From Streptomyces albiflavescens (GTDB lineage: Bacteria > Actinomycetota > Actinomycetes > Streptomycetales > Streptomycetaceae): a stretch of DNA of 64,000 nt. The DNA is taken from the NCBI RefSeq assembly GCF_014645835.1, contig NZ_BMMM01000009.1, forward strand, positions 62,001-126,000, written 5' to 3'. The position numbers were made by a program, and so were the translations under genes. Below the pieces are notes generated by a model, which made no database searches, had not been told where the DNA came from, and saw nothing but the letters and a program-made list of their open reading frames with translations. Below are positions 45,468 through 54,575 of the stretch, piece after piece (the stretch's first letter is position 1; each line of letters opens with the position of its first letter).

Positions 45468-47603
45468 ATGCCCTTGCCCAGCCCGTCTTCGGCCCCCGAT
45501 GGCGACCATCCGCACGTGCGCAGGACCGTGCAGTCCGTCATGTGCCCGGGCGACCCGCCGGCCCCGCTCCCGGGACTTGACAGCTCCGCGTCCCCCTTCG
45601 GGGGACTGGGCGGCCTCACGGCTTCCCAACCGTCGCTTCTGACACCGCGCCGGACCGTGGACCTGCCGCCCGCTCACACGGCCCTGATCTGCGTTGCCCT
45701 GCCGGGGCTGGCGATCTCGACGGAGCAGGGGCAGTTGACCGGCCAGGGGCTGGAGGGGTTCTACCGAGCGGGGCGACGCATGCTCTCCCGCTGCCAGGTG
45801 AGGGTCGCCGGCCGGGAACCGCTCGCTGTGCAGGCCAGGATGGTCGCGGCCGACCGAGCGCGCTTCGTGGGGACGCTGCGTGCGTCCCCCCACGCGGGCC
45901 CGGATCCGGACGTGGTCGTCGAACGGACGCGGTACGCGGACGGCACCGAGCGGATCACCCTGCAGAGCGCGGCCCCTCGTACCCTGCGCCTGCCCGTCGA
46001 GGTCGCGCTCGGCACGGATCTTGCCGGACTGGGTGCGGTTGCCTCGGGCCGGGCCGGACCCGAATTGCCTGCCAGCGTCCACGACTCCGGCCTGCGGTGG
46101 TCCTGCCCTACGGGGCACTCGGCCGTCACCGCCGACCCGCCGCCCAGCGACGCCCTGGCCTCCGCGGGGCTGCTGCGCTGGGAGCTCGAACTGCCGCCGG
46201 GTGGTACCCGGAGCGTGGAGCTGCGCGTACGGCCGGACGGTGCCGGGCCCATCGGCGTGCTGGGACGCGGCGCGGCGAGCCCGTTCGCTCCGGCCCGGGC
46301 AGCGGGCGACGACCCCAGAGTCGGCGCATTCCTGCGCACCTGCGTCGAGGATCTCCAGGCGCTGCTGCTGCGCGACACCCGGCACCCGTCCGACACACAC
46401 CTCGCGGCGGGGGCTCCCTGGCGGTGTGGCCTGGCGCCGGGGGAGGCGCTCGCGGCGGCGCGGATGACGCTGCCGCTAGGAACTCGCCTCGCCGCGGGCA
46501 CCCTGCGGACTCTCGCCCGCACTCAACTCGCCGGTCCGGGACCGCGATCCGGCCTGATTCCAGGACCGCGCCGGGACGGAGGGCCGCATCTGCCGCCGGG
46601 CTGCACGGCGACCGAGGCGACGCTGCTCTTCCCCGTGCTGCTCGCGGAGGCCCGCCGTTGGGGGCTTGCGGAGCAGGAGGTCGAGGAGTTGGTGCCCGCG
46701 GCCGAGCGGTGCCTCGAGTGGCTGCGGACCACCGTCGGCGACGGCATCTATCTTCCCGATCCACACCCCGGCGGGCCGCTCCGCTGCGAGACACAGGCTC
46801 ACGCCCACCGGGCGGCACTGCTGGGCGCCGATCTGCTCGACGCGCATGGCCGGCCGGGGGGTGCGGGGCTGCGGCAGTGGGCCCAAGAGCTACGGACGGC
46901 GTTCCGTGACGACTTCTGGGTCGAAGACCGGGGAGGCGGCAGACCGGCGGGCGCCCGGGCTCCGGACGGGCGGCTCGTGCCACACCTGGGCTCCGGCACC
47001 GCCCACCTCCTCGACACCGGTCTGCTGGGTTGCGGAGTGCTGGCTCCCGGCCTGCTCGACAAGGTGCAGACCGAGCAGTTGGCGCGGCTGTTCGGCGGCC
47101 CGACCATGGACTCGGGCTGGGGGTTGCGCAGCCTGGAGACGAAGGAGGCGGCGTACAACCCGTTCGGTCATCGCGGTGGCGCCGTGCGCGTTCAGGAGAC
47201 GGTGGTCGCCGTGGCGGGGCTGGCCGCCGCGGGCTACGAGAAAGAGGCGAACTCGCTGCTGCGCGGCGTGCTCGCGGCGGCCGAGGCCTTCGGCCATCGG
47301 CTGCCCGAGATGTACGCGGGGGAGCCGCGCACGGAGGGGAGCGTCCCGCTGCCTCATCCCGCGGCCTGCCGACCGGCGGCCGTGGCCGCGGCCGCCGGGG
47401 TGCTGCTGCTCACCTCCCTGGCCGGGATCCGCCCCGACGCCCCGGCCGGAACGGTGACGCTGTGCCCGGTCCGTGGTGCGCCGCTGGGCGAGATCGGGCT
47501 GACGGGACTGCGGATCTCGGGCGCGCCCTTCTCCGTACGCGTCAGCAGGCTCGGCCTCGCCATGGTCGAGGAGGCGGCCGACGGACTGCAGTTGGGGGTG
47601 TGA
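45468..47603 (+). CDS. Glycogen debranching N-terminal domain protein (GDE-like)
   Basis: A 711-residue protein. The N-terminal beta-rich domain (about residues 60-270) carries the GDE_N_bis features LTGQGLEGFYRAGRRMLSRCQV and VVVERTRYADGTERITL. The C-terminal two thirds is an (alpha/alpha)6-hairpin domain with APWRCGLAPGEALAAARMTLPLGT, TEATLLFPVLLAEARRWG and DSGWGLRSLETKEAAYNPFGHRGGAVRVQET, typical of amylo-alpha-1,6-glucosidase-like proteins. No export signal is seen, so it should act in the cytoplasm on a glycogen-type glucan or oligosaccharide. The start is ATG 45468, with GGAGGAA 7 bp upstream; a nearer ATG at 45461 is out of frame. Confidence 0.85.
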   Translation: MPLPSPSSAPDGDHPHVRRTVQSVMCPGDPPAPLPGLDSSASPFGGLGGLTASQPSLLTPRRTVDLPPAHTALICVALPGLAISTEQGQLTGQGLEGFYRAGRRMLSRCQVRVAGREPLAVQARMVAADRARFVGTLRASPHAGPDPDVVVERTRYADGTERITLQSAAPRTLRLPVEVALGTDLAGLGAVASGRAGPELPASVHDSGLRWSCPTGHSAVTADPPPSDALASAGLLRWELELPPGGTRSVELRVRPDGAGPIGVLGRGAASPFAPARAAGDDPRVGAFLRTCVEDLQALLLRDTRHPSDTHLAAGAPWRCGLAPGEALAAARMTLPLGTRLAAGTLRTLARTQLAGPGPRSGLIPGPRRDGGPHLPPGCTATEATLLFPVLLAEARRWGLAEQEVEELVPAAERCLEWLRTTVGDGIYLPDPHPGGPLRCETQAHAHRAALLGADLLDAHGRPGGAGLRQWAQELRTAFRDDFWVEDRGGGRPAGARAPDGRLVPHLGSGTAHLLDTGLLGCGVLAPGLLDKVQTEQLARLFGGPTMDSGWGLRSLETKEAAYNPFGHRGGAVRVQETVVAVAGLAAAGYEKEANSLLRGVLAAAEAFGHRLPEMYAGEPRTEGSVPLPHPAACRPAAVAAAAGVLLLTSLAGIRPDAPAGTVTLCPVRGAPLGEIGLTGLRISGAPFSVRVSRLGLAMVEEAADGLQLGV

Positions 47604-47706
47604 CCTTGTGAGACGCGTCCTCGGACCGCGACCCGCGGCAGCTGGTGCGCTCCGTACCGGGCGGAAGTGGATCAACTCTGGGAGCGGCTGACGAAAGGAG
47701 TGTTTA

Positions 47707-47721
47707 TCGTCAGGCAGACGA
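47707..47721. promoter_or_regulatory. Inverted repeat just upstream of the NUDIX gene
   Basis: tcgtc-aggca-gacga: perfect 5-bp arms, 14 bp before the ATG at 47735. It might be an autoregulatory site of the winged-helix NUDIX protein. The arms are short, so the call is weak. Confidence 0.3.
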
Positions 47722-47734
47722 CTATGATCGCGAC

Positions 47735-48493
47735 ATGCCCTACGACCCGTCGGCCTTTCCGCCCTTTGCCGTGACCGTGGACCTGGTCGTGCTGACCGTG
47801 CGCCGCCATGCCCTGTGCGCGCTGGCGGTGCGGAGGGGTGAGCAGCCCTTCCAAGGGCGCTGGGCGCTGCCGGGCGGCTTCGTACGGCCCGACGAGGATC
47901 TGGCCCAGGCGGCGGCGCGTGAGCTGGTCGAGGAGACCGGGCTGTGTGCCCACGACCCGTCCGCCCCCGCGCAGGACAACGGCGCGCACCTGGAGCAGCT
48001 CGCGACGTACGGCGACCCCAAGCGTGACCCGCGGATGCGGGTGGTCAGCGTCGCTCATCTCGCGCTGGCTCCCGATCTGCCGGCGCCCCGGGCGGGTGGC
48101 GACGCCAAGAGCGCGCGCTGGGCGCCCGTCGAGGAGCTGCTGCAGCAGGGTGGTTACGGACGCGACGGGGAGCAGGCTGCGCCGCTCGCCTTCGACCACG
48201 CGCAGATCCTCTCGGACGGTGTGGAGCGTGCTCGGTCCAAGATCGAGTACTCGTCGCTGGCCACCGCCTTCTGCCCGACCGAGTTCACCGTCGGCGAGTT
48301 GCGCCGCGTGTACGAGGCGGTATGGGGCGTGGCGCTCGACCCGCGCAACTTCCACCGCAAGGTGACGGGCACGCCGGGCTTCCTGGTGCCCACGGGCGGC
48401 ACGACCACGCGCCAGGGCGGCCGCCCCGCCCAGCTCTTCCGCGCGGGCGGCGCCACGCTGCTCAACCCGCCGATGCTGCGCCCCGAGGTCTGA
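47735..48493 (+). CDS. NUDIX domain protein with C-terminal winged helix (NrtR-like)
   Basis: A 252-residue protein. The N-terminal NUDIX domain has GGFVRPDEDLAQAAAREL followed by VEETGL, an intact NUDIX box. From about residue 175 a winged-helix-like domain follows (FTVGELRRVYEAVWGVALD, NFHRKVTGTPGFLVPTG). This two-domain layout is that of NrtR-type regulators, which sense NAD-related nucleotides, and of ADP-ribose-binding relatives. Because the catalytic box is intact, it could also hydrolyse ADP-ribose or a similar compound. No NAD biosynthesis genes adjoin it. The start is ATG 47735 at the conserved MPYDPSAFPPFAVTVD. Confidence 0.85.
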   Translation: MPYDPSAFPPFAVTVDLVVLTVRRHALCALAVRRGEQPFQGRWALPGGFVRPDEDLAQAAARELVEETGLCAHDPSAPAQDNGAHLEQLATYGDPKRDPRMRVVSVAHLALAPDLPAPRAGGDAKSARWAPVEELLQQGGYGRDGEQAAPLAFDHAQILSDGVERARSKIEYSSLATAFCPTEFTVGELRRVYEAVWGVALDPRNFHRKVTGTPGFLVPTGGTTTRQGGRPAQLFRAGGATLLNPPMLRPEV

Positions 48494-48616
48494 CCTGGGC
48501 GGGATCACCGGTCGCGGCCGAGGCGGCCGGGATCTGCTCACCAGAGGTGTGAGGCCTTCCCGAGGCGAGCCCCGAGGTGCCCGGAATTCCGGAAATATCG
48601 CGCTATCTTGCTTCGG

Positions 48617-50377
48617 GTGATCCAGGCCATCGGACTGACCAGCAACCCTCGCAAGGAGCTTCCGCCCGCTGTCGACGACGTGTCCTTCGAGGCGCGCGCG
48701 GGCCACGTCACCGCGGTCCTCGGAGTCCCGGGCGCGGGCAAGACGACTGCGCTGAAGCTCATGCTTGAACTCCAACAGGGCCGCGGAATCACCTACTTCA
48801 GAGGCCGCCCGCTGCATCGGATCGCCCATCCGTCGCGTGAAGTCGGGGTGCTCCTGGGGGAGGTGCCCGGTCACCCGGCGCGGACGGTCCGCGGCCAACT
48901 CCGCATGCTGTGTGCCGCCACTGGTGTGCCCGTGGGACGCGCGGACGAAGTACTCGATGTTGTCGGGCTCGTCAGCCTCCGCGACGAACGCCTGGGCACG
49001 CTCTCGCGCGGTATGGATCGCCGCCTCGGCCTGGCGTGCGCACTCCTGTCCGACCCGCACACCCTCGTCCTCGACGCCCCTGCCGAGGGACTCTCCGCCG
49101 GCGAAGGCCGCTGGATGCACGGAATGCTCCGCGCGCACGCGGCCCAGGGCGGCACCGTGCTGTTCACCACGGACGACCCCAAGGAGGCCGCGCGAACCTC
49201 CGACCGGGTCGTCACGCTGGAGGAGGGGCGGCTCGTCGCGGACCAGGAGGTCGCGGAGTTCGCCCGCACCCGGCTCCGCCCCCGGGTCGCGGTCCGCAGT
49301 CCGCACGCCGTCCGGCTCAGCGCCCTGCTGGCCAAGGAGGCACGCACCGCACAGCGCTCGATCGAGGTCGTCCGCGAGGACGGCAACCGGCTCTTGGTGT
49401 ATGGCAGCACATGCGCCGACGTCGGCGAGACCGCCTTCCGGCACGGCGTCCTCGTACATCAACTCGCCGACGAGACCGGCGACATGGGGCCCGCCGCTTC
49501 GCCGTCCGCCGAGGGGGACGCACACGCGGCGGAAGGGCCTCGTCCGGCCGAGACCCTGGCCTCGACCACCCTGCCTCCCCTCCCGCCCCCCATCGCCGTA
49601 CGTCAGGCCCCGAGCCCGCTGCGTCCCCTGCGCTATGAGCTGCGCCGCGCCGCCGGAGTGGGCACCGGCTACCTCACGGCGGCCGCCGTTCTCGTCACGT
49701 CGGCCCTCCTGTCCGTCCTCCTGGCCAGAATCGGTCACACGCCCCAGCCGCGTCTCCTTGCCGCCTGGCCGCGGGAATTTCCGCTGCCGCCCGCCGCGCT
49801 CGGCGCGGGTCTGCTCGGCGCCATCGCCTTCGGTGACGAATTCCGCCACCCTGCTCTGGCCGCGGACCGCGGGACTGTCCCCCGACGCATGGGACTGCTC
49901 GCCGCCAAACTCCTCGTCGCCTCTGCCACGGCGCTGACGCTGGCCTTCCTCACCGTGGGATGCGACCTCGAAATGCTGTACCTCGTCTACGGACGGGAGC
50001 TCACCGATGTTCCCGCGGACTGGCTTGCTCTGAGTGCGAGTTGGATCGGCCTCGTGGTGGGCTGCGCCTGGGCAGGTGTGCTGGCCGCGGGAACCTTCCG
50101 GTCCACGACCGCCGGGCTCGCGGCGGTGGTCGCGGTGCCGGTCCTCGTCGTACCGCTCGTACAGAAGACCTTGGAGGGGCCGTCTGTGCGGACCGCGGCA
50201 GGGTTCCCCCTGAGGCTGCGCGAGCTGGTGCTGATGCAGTGGCCGTTCGGGGGCGAACGCTATCTGGCGGCCGTCGTGCGGGTGATCGCCCAACCCGTGG
50301 GCGGTGCACTGATGTTGTCGCTGACCGCCCTGCTCTGCGCATATCTGCTCACGACCCTGCGGAGCAGGGTCCGATGA
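48617..50377 (+). CDS. ABC ATPase-permease fusion with degenerate catalytic motifs
   Basis: A 586-residue protein. Residues 1-230 form an ABC domain with Walker A GVPGAGKT (36-43) and signature LSRGMDRRLG (about 133-142). Two catalytic positions are altered. Walker B reads TLVLDAPAEGL, with Ala in place of the catalytic Glu (A154), and the switch His is replaced by Asp in FTTDDPKEA (about 186). A 100-residue linker precedes an ABC-2-like membrane domain of about six segments (for example GYLTAAAVLVTSALLSVLLA, VAVPVLVVPLVQKTL). ATP binding is probable but normal hydrolysis is doubtful. The start GTG 48617 matches the conserved MIQAIGLTSNPRKELPPAVD; a TTG nine bases earlier is possible. From memory the gene is syntenic upstream of whiH. 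Confidence 0.85.
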   Translation: MIQAIGLTSNPRKELPPAVDDVSFEARAGHVTAVLGVPGAGKTTALKLMLELQQGRGITYFRGRPLHRIAHPSREVGVLLGEVPGHPARTVRGQLRMLCAATGVPVGRADEVLDVVGLVSLRDERLGTLSRGMDRRLGLACALLSDPHTLVLDAPAEGLSAGEGRWMHGMLRAHAAQGGTVLFTTDDPKEAARTSDRVVTLEEGRLVADQEVAEFARTRLRPRVAVRSPHAVRLSALLAKEARTAQRSIEVVREDGNRLLVYGSTCADVGETAFRHGVLVHQLADETGDMGPAASPSAEGDAHAAEGPRPAETLASTTLPPLPPPIAVRQAPSPLRPLRYELRRAAGVGTGYLTAAAVLVTSALLSVLLARIGHTPQPRLLAAWPREFPLPPAALGAGLLGAIAFGDEFRHPALAADRGTVPRRMGLLAAKLLVASATALTLAFLTVGCDLEMLYLVYGRELTDVPADWLALSASWIGLVVGCAWAGVLAAGTFRSTTAGLAAVVAVPVLVVPLVQKTLEGPSVRTAAGFPLRLRELVLMQWPFGGERYLAAVVRVIAQPVGGALMLSLTALLCAYLLTTLRSRVR

Positions 50378-50420
50378 CGACCGTCCGGACCCTTCCGTTC
50401 CCGCCGTGTGCACAACTCCC

Positions 50421-50447
50421 CGAAGAAAGCCCATTTCTTTCCGATAA
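50421..50447 (+). promoter_or_regulatory. Candidate sigma-WhiG promoter of whiH
   Basis: CCGATAA at 50441-50447 matches the -10 consensus GCCGATAA of the sporulation sigma factor WhiG (7 of 8 bases). The matching -35 (TAAA) is poor, cgaa at 50421. whiH is a known sigma-WhiG target, which supports the call. A leader of about 85 nt would precede the GTG start. Confidence 0.55.
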
Positions 50448-50539
50448 GGCGTCAATTGCGACGGGGTGAGCGATCACCCTTTCGTGTGCTTTTCACCAAA
50501 GACCTCAAGGGAGTTGGAGCCAACGCCGACAAAGGATCC

Positions 50540-51427
50540 GTGAGTACCCTTGCGCAGACCATGATGACCGCCGCCCGCTCCGCCGACTCCGGCCTGGCCG
50601 GCCCGGGCGAACTCGACCGCTACCCCTATGCCGAGGCCTCTGGTGCCGACCGCGTGGGCGCCCCCGCGTGGGAGAGCGCGGACCCGGAGCTCGGCCGTGT
50701 GGGCCGACGCGCCGCGGGCAGCCGCGGACGCGGGCTGCACGGCCAACTCGTCCAACAACTGGGCCAGATGATCGTCTCCGGCGACCTGGGCGCGGACCGC
50801 CCACTCGTCCCCGAGGAGATCGGCCAGCGGTTCGAGGTCTCCCGCACCGTCGTCCGTGAGTCTCTCCGGGTCCTGGAGGCGAAGGGGCTCGTCAGCGCCA
50901 GGCCGAACGTCGGCACGCGCGTGCGCCCCGTCAGCGACTGGAATCTCCTAGACCCGGACATCATCGAATGGCGGGCCTTCGGGCCGCAGCGCGACGATCA
51001 GCGACGTGAGCTGAGCGAGCTGCGCTGGACCATCGAGCCGCTCGCTGCGCGCCTCGCGGCCGGGCACGGCCGCGAGGAGGTCCAGCAGCGGCTCAGCGAC
51101 ATGGTCGAGATCATGAGCCATTCCATGGCGCAGGGTGACTCGCTCACCTTCTCGCGGGCCGACGCTGAATTCCATTCGCTGCTCATCCAGCTCGCGGGCA
51201 ACCGGATGCTGGAGCACCTCTCAGGGATCGTGTCGGCGGCCTTGCAGGTCTCCGGCGGCCCCGTCACCGGCTGTGACCGGCCCAACGACGTCTCCCTGGC
51301 GCACCACGCGCGCATCGTGGACGCCCTCGGCGCGTCGGATGGCGCGGCGGCGGAGACGGCCATGCGTCAACTGCTCACCGTGCACCCCGAGGTGGAGCGC
51401 GTGGTGCCCGCGCCGCGCGAACACTGA
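50540..51427 (+). CDS. whiH: Sporulation regulator WhiH (GntR/FadR family)
   Basis: A 295-residue GntR-family regulator. The winged helix lies at about residues 70-135, with LVPEEIGQRFEVSRTVVRESLRVL and KGLVSARPNVGTRV. The C-terminal FCD domain has ELRWTIEPLAARLAAG, FHSLLIQLAGNRMLEHL and HHARIVDAL, the His and Asp residues expected to bind metal or a carboxylate ligand. The N-terminal 65 residues before the HTH are an extension. The identity as whiH rests on its position directly upstream of hrdB, its FadR-like fold and the WhiG-like promoter. WhiH acts in aerial hyphae to promote septation. The start is GTG 50540 with AAAGGA close by. Confidence 0.82.
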   Translation: MSTLAQTMMTAARSADSGLAGPGELDRYPYAEASGADRVGAPAWESADPELGRVGRRAAGSRGRGLHGQLVQQLGQMIVSGDLGADRPLVPEEIGQRFEVSRTVVRESLRVLEAKGLVSARPNVGTRVRPVSDWNLLDPDIIEWRAFGPQRDDQRRELSELRWTIEPLAARLAAGHGREEVQQRLSDMVEIMSHSMAQGDSLTFSRADAEFHSLLIQLAGNRMLEHLSGIVSAALQVSGGPVTGCDRPNDVSLAHHARIVDALGASDGAAAETAMRQLLTVHPEVERVVPAPREH

Positions 51428-51467
51428 CCGCGCACCGAGGGCGGCGCGGTCGGGGGCGTATGCCCTC

Positions 51468-51509
51468 TGGTGCCATCGCTTGGCCGGCTGGTGCCATCGC
51501 TTGGCCGGC
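51468..51509 (+). repeat. 21-bp perfect tandem duplication
   Basis: Two identical 21-bp units beginning tggtgccatcgcttggccgg (51468-51488, 51489-51509), in the 428-bp spacer between whiH and hrdB. Apart from this and the promoter candidate at 51663-51689, no other feature is seen in the spacer. Confidence 0.92.
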
Positions 51510-51662
51510 GAACCATCTCCCGTCGGACCCCTGTCGGATCCTTCGTGGACCCGGCGGGGTCCGGGGGCGCGATGTGGCGGAGGCCATCGACTGACCCCTT
51601 TCTTCCGTATCTGCCTGCTTTTGGGCGCTTACGGGGTGTGACTCGGGCCACGCAGATTGGGC

Positions 51663-51689
51663 GTAACGCTCTTCGGAACAGCGCGATGA
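51663..51689 (+). promoter_or_regulatory. Candidate ECF-type promoter of hrdB
   Basis: GTAACG (51663-51668) and CGATGA (51684-51689) are 15 bp apart, in the format of an ECF sigma promoter. hrdB is known to be driven by an ECF sigma factor (ShbA) in Streptomyces. It would leave a leader of about 160 nt before the GTG start. Confidence 0.45.
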
Positions 51690-51855
51690 CCTAAGAGGTG
51701 ACAGCCGAGGAGGGAATACGGACGCCGTTTACGGCGCTGTGTATCTTCCCGGCCCCCGCCCGCGCCGTCGGCCCATCCCCAAGCCGGCGGTCGTCGGTTC
51801 CTGTCCACGGTGGACGGGGCCGGAAGCCGTTTTCCAACGTTCCGAGAGGTTGTTC

Positions 51856-53391
51856 GTGTCGGCCAGCACATCCCGTACGCTCCCGCCTGAGATCGCCGAG
51901 TCCGTCTCTGTCATGGCGCTCATTGAGCGGGGAAAGGCTGAGGGGCAGATCGCCGGCGATGACGTGCGTCGGGCCTTCGAAGCTGACCAGATTCCGGCCA
52001 CTCAGTGGAAGAACGTACTGCGCAGCCTCAACCAGATCCTCGAGGAAGAGGGTGTGACGCTGATGGTCAGTGCCGCGGAGCCCAAGCGCACCCGAAAGAG
52101 CGTCGCAGCGAAGAGTCCCGCCAAGCGCACCGCCACCAAGACCGTGGCGGCGAAGACGGTGACCGCCAAGAAGGCCACCGCCACCGCTGCTCCGGCAGTG
52201 CCTGTCGCCGACGATCCGGCTGAGGACGCGTCCGTCCAGAAGGCCCCTGCCAAGAAGGCGACCGCCAAGAAGGCCGTCGCCAAGAAGACGGTCGCCAAGA
52301 AGACGGCGGCCAAGAAGACCACCGCCAAGAAGGACGACGTCGAGCTGATCGACGACGAGGCGGTCGAGGAGACCCCGGGCAAGCCCGGTGCCGAAGAGCC
52401 CGCCGAGGACGGCGCTCAGGGCTTTGTGCTGTCCGACGAGGACGAGGACGACGCGCCCGCGCAGCAGGTCGCTGCTGCCGGTGCCACCGCCGACCCCGTC
52501 AAGGACTATCTCAAGCAGATCGGTAAGGTCCCGCTGCTCAACGCCGAGCAGGAGGTGGAGCTCGCCAAGCGCATCGAGGCCGGTCTGTTCGCCGAGGACA
52601 AGCTGGCCAACGCCGACAAGCTCGCCCCCAAGCTCAAGCGCGAGCTGGAGATCATCGCCGAGGACGGCCGCCGCGCCAAGAACCACCTCCTGGAGGCCAA
52701 CCTCCGTCTGGTGGTCTCCCTGGCCAAGCGCTACACCGGCCGCGGCATGCTCTTCCTGGACCTCATCCAGGAGGGCAACCTCGGTCTGATCCGTGCGGTC
52801 GAGAAGTTCGACTACACCAAGGGTTACAAGTTCTCCACGTACGCCACCTGGTGGATCCGCCAGGCGATTACCCGCGCCATGGCCGACCAGGCTCGCACCA
52901 TCCGTATCCCGGTGCACATGGTCGAGGTCATCAACAAGCTCGCGCGCGTGCAGCGTCAGATGCTTCAGGACCTGGGCCGCGAGCCCACCCCGGAGGAGCT
53001 GGCCAAGGAACTCGACATGACCCCGGAGAAGGTCATCGAGGTCCAGAAGTACGGCCGCGAGCCCATCTCCCTGCACACCCCGCTGGGCGAGGACGGCGAC
53101 AGCGAGTTCGGTGACCTCATTGAGGACTCCGAGGCCGTCGTCCCTGCCGACGCGGTGAGCTTCACGCTCCTTCAGGAGCAGCTGCACTCCGTTCTCGACA
53201 CCCTGTCCGAGCGCGAGGCGGGCGTCGTCTCGATGCGCTTCGGTCTCACCGACGGTCAGCCGAAGACCCTCGACGAGATCGGCAAGGTGTACGGCGTGAC
53301 CCGTGAGCGGATCCGCCAGATCGAGTCCAAGACGATGTCGAAGCTGCGTCACCCGTCCCGCTCCCAGGTCCTGCGCGACTACCTCGACTAG
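51856..53391 (+). CDS. hrdB: Principal RNA polymerase sigma factor HrdB
   Basis: A 511-residue sigma-70 group 1 factor. Residues 75-165 are Lys/Ala/Thr-rich low-complexity repeats ([19 protein letters not shown]) followed by an acidic stretch. Conserved regions: 1.2 ([21 protein letters not shown]), 2.1-2.4 ([17 protein letters not shown] to [19 protein letters not shown]), 3 ([18 protein letters not shown]) and 4 ([20 protein letters not shown] with the HTH). The start is GTG 51856 ([11 protein letters not shown]), which gives the same length as the S. coelicolor protein; the frame is open further upstream but has no conserved sequence there. The gene is essential for vegetative transcription. 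Confidence 0.98.
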   Translation: MSASTSRTLPPEIAESVSVMALIERGKAEGQIAGDDVRRAFEADQIPATQWKNVLRSLNQILEEEGVTLMVSAAEPKRTRKSVAAKSPAKRTATKTVAAKTVTAKKATATAAPAVPVADDPAEDASVQKAPAKKATAKKAVAKKTVAKKTAAKKTTAKKDDVELIDDEAVEETPGKPGAEEPAEDGAQGFVLSDEDEDDAPAQQVAAAGATADPVKDYLKQIGKVPLLNAEQEVELAKRIEAGLFAEDKLANADKLAPKLKRELEIIAEDGRRAKNHLLEANLRLVVSLAKRYTGRGMLFLDLIQEGNLGLIRAVEKFDYTKGYKFSTYATWWIRQAITRAMADQARTIRIPVHMVEVINKLARVQRQMLQDLGREPTPEELAKELDMTPEKVIEVQKYGREPISLHTPLGEDGDSEFGDLIEDSEAVVPADAVSFTLLQEQLHSVLDTLSEREAGVVSMRFGLTDGQPKTLDEIGKVYGVTRERIRQIESKTMSKLRHPSRSQVLRDYLD

Positions 53392-53410
53392 GTCTCGGCC
53401 ATACGTCACT

Positions 53411-53443
53411 GAGGGCCCGACTCCCACTGGGAGCCGGGCCCTC
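53411..53443 (+). terminator. Terminator after hrdB
   Basis: gagggcccgactccc with a 15-bp complement, one mismatch and a 3-nt loop, 20 bp past the stop codon. Confidence 0.85.
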
Positions 53444-53522
53444 GGCGCGTACGCGGAATGCGTGCACGCGCGTGCTGGATCACTCTGGGTGTTCCATGAC
53501 CATCCCAGAGTGAGGAGCGCCC

Positions 53523-54344
53523 ATGCGCCGTCCCTTTGCCTCAGTGCTGGCCCTCGCGGCCACCGCAGCCGCGATACCGCTGGCGGCCCCCGCCCCGGCG
53601 GCTGCGGACAGTGTCGTCATAGGAGGCTTTCCGGTCGAGATCTCCGCGAGTCCGTGGACAGTGGCGCTGTCCAGTCGTGACCGGTTCGGGGGTACACGGG
53701 CGGGGCAGTTCTGCGGAGGAGTGGTGATCAGCCCGTCCCAGGTCCTGACCGCGGCCCACTGCCTGGGCACGGAGGTGCTGGGGGCGCCGCCTGAACAGAC
53801 GCGTGACCTGAAGGTCGTCGCCGACCGCGGGGACCTTCTGTCGAACGACGGCAAGGAGATTTCCGTACGCGACATCTGGGTCAACCCGGGTTACGACGCC
53901 CATACGAACGCCGGAGACTTCGGCGTGCTCACGCTCGCCACCCCGCTCCCCGAGAGCTCGGTCATCCGTATGGCGCCTTCGGGAGACCCGGCGTACGAGC
54001 CAGGTACGGATGCCGTTGTCTACGGCTGGGGGGACACGACCGGTGGTGGAGACTACGCCGGCAGTCTCAGGGCCGCGCGCGTGAACGTACTTCCTGATGC
54101 CGCCTGTAAGGCGGCCTATCCGGGCGACTCCGACGGCACGTATCAGGCTGCGTCGATGCTGTGCGCCGGGGAGACCGAGGGCGGGCGGGACGCCTGCCAG
54201 GGGGACAGCGGCGGACCGCTGGTCGCCCAGGGGCGGCTCATAGGCCTGGTGTCCTGGGGGAGCGGCTGTGGGCGGGCGGGGAGCCCGGGGGTCTATACGC
54301 GGGTCTCGGACGTGGTCCGGACTCTGGGGAAAAAGAAACGCTGA
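53523..54344 (+). CDS. Secreted trypsin-like serine protease
   Basis: A 273-residue chymotrypsin-fold protease. The signal peptide spans about residues 1-28 (LALAATAAAIPLAAPAPAAA) and is followed directly by the mature-type start VVIGGFPV, so a long propeptide is absent. The catalytic triad is complete: His in LTAAHCLG, Asp in NAGDFGVLTL and Ser in ACQGDSGGPL. The Asp six residues before the catalytic Ser (GRDACQGDSGG) indicates trypsin-like specificity for Arg/Lys. Cysteines pair as in S1 proteases. It lies downstream of hrdB behind a terminator, so it has its own promoter. Confidence 0.93.
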   Translation: MRRPFASVLALAATAAAIPLAAPAPAAADSVVIGGFPVEISASPWTVALSSRDRFGGTRAGQFCGGVVISPSQVLTAAHCLGTEVLGAPPEQTRDLKVVADRGDLLSNDGKEISVRDIWVNPGYDAHTNAGDFGVLTLATPLPESSVIRMAPSGDPAYEPGTDAVVYGWGDTTGGGDYAGSLRAARVNVLPDAACKAAYPGDSDGTYQAASMLCAGETEGGRDACQGDSGGPLVAQGRLIGLVSWGSGCGRAGSPGVYTRVSDVVRTLGKKKR

Positions 54345-54494
54345 ACGCCATATGTGATCGCCGACCGCGACGTACTGACGCGGGCTGGGAGCCGCTCGAG
54401 GCTCCGTCCTGACGCGTGACGGGGGCCGCTGGGGGCAATGTCTCTCACGCGCGGCGGGAGGCCCTTGAGTGGAGTGGGGGTGCGGTACGAGTAT

Positions 54495-54530
54495 GGGCGG
54501 CCACTCTCTGTGTCCAGAGAGTGGCCGCCC
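54495..54530. terminator. Strong bidirectional terminator
   Basis: A perfect 16-bp stem (gggcggccactctctg) with loop tgtc, between the convergent protease gene and the small zinc-binding gene. Confidence 0.88.
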
Positions 54531-54575
54531 GCTCGCCGACCTATGCCGGCACTCGCTCGTCGTTGATGCGAAGTG

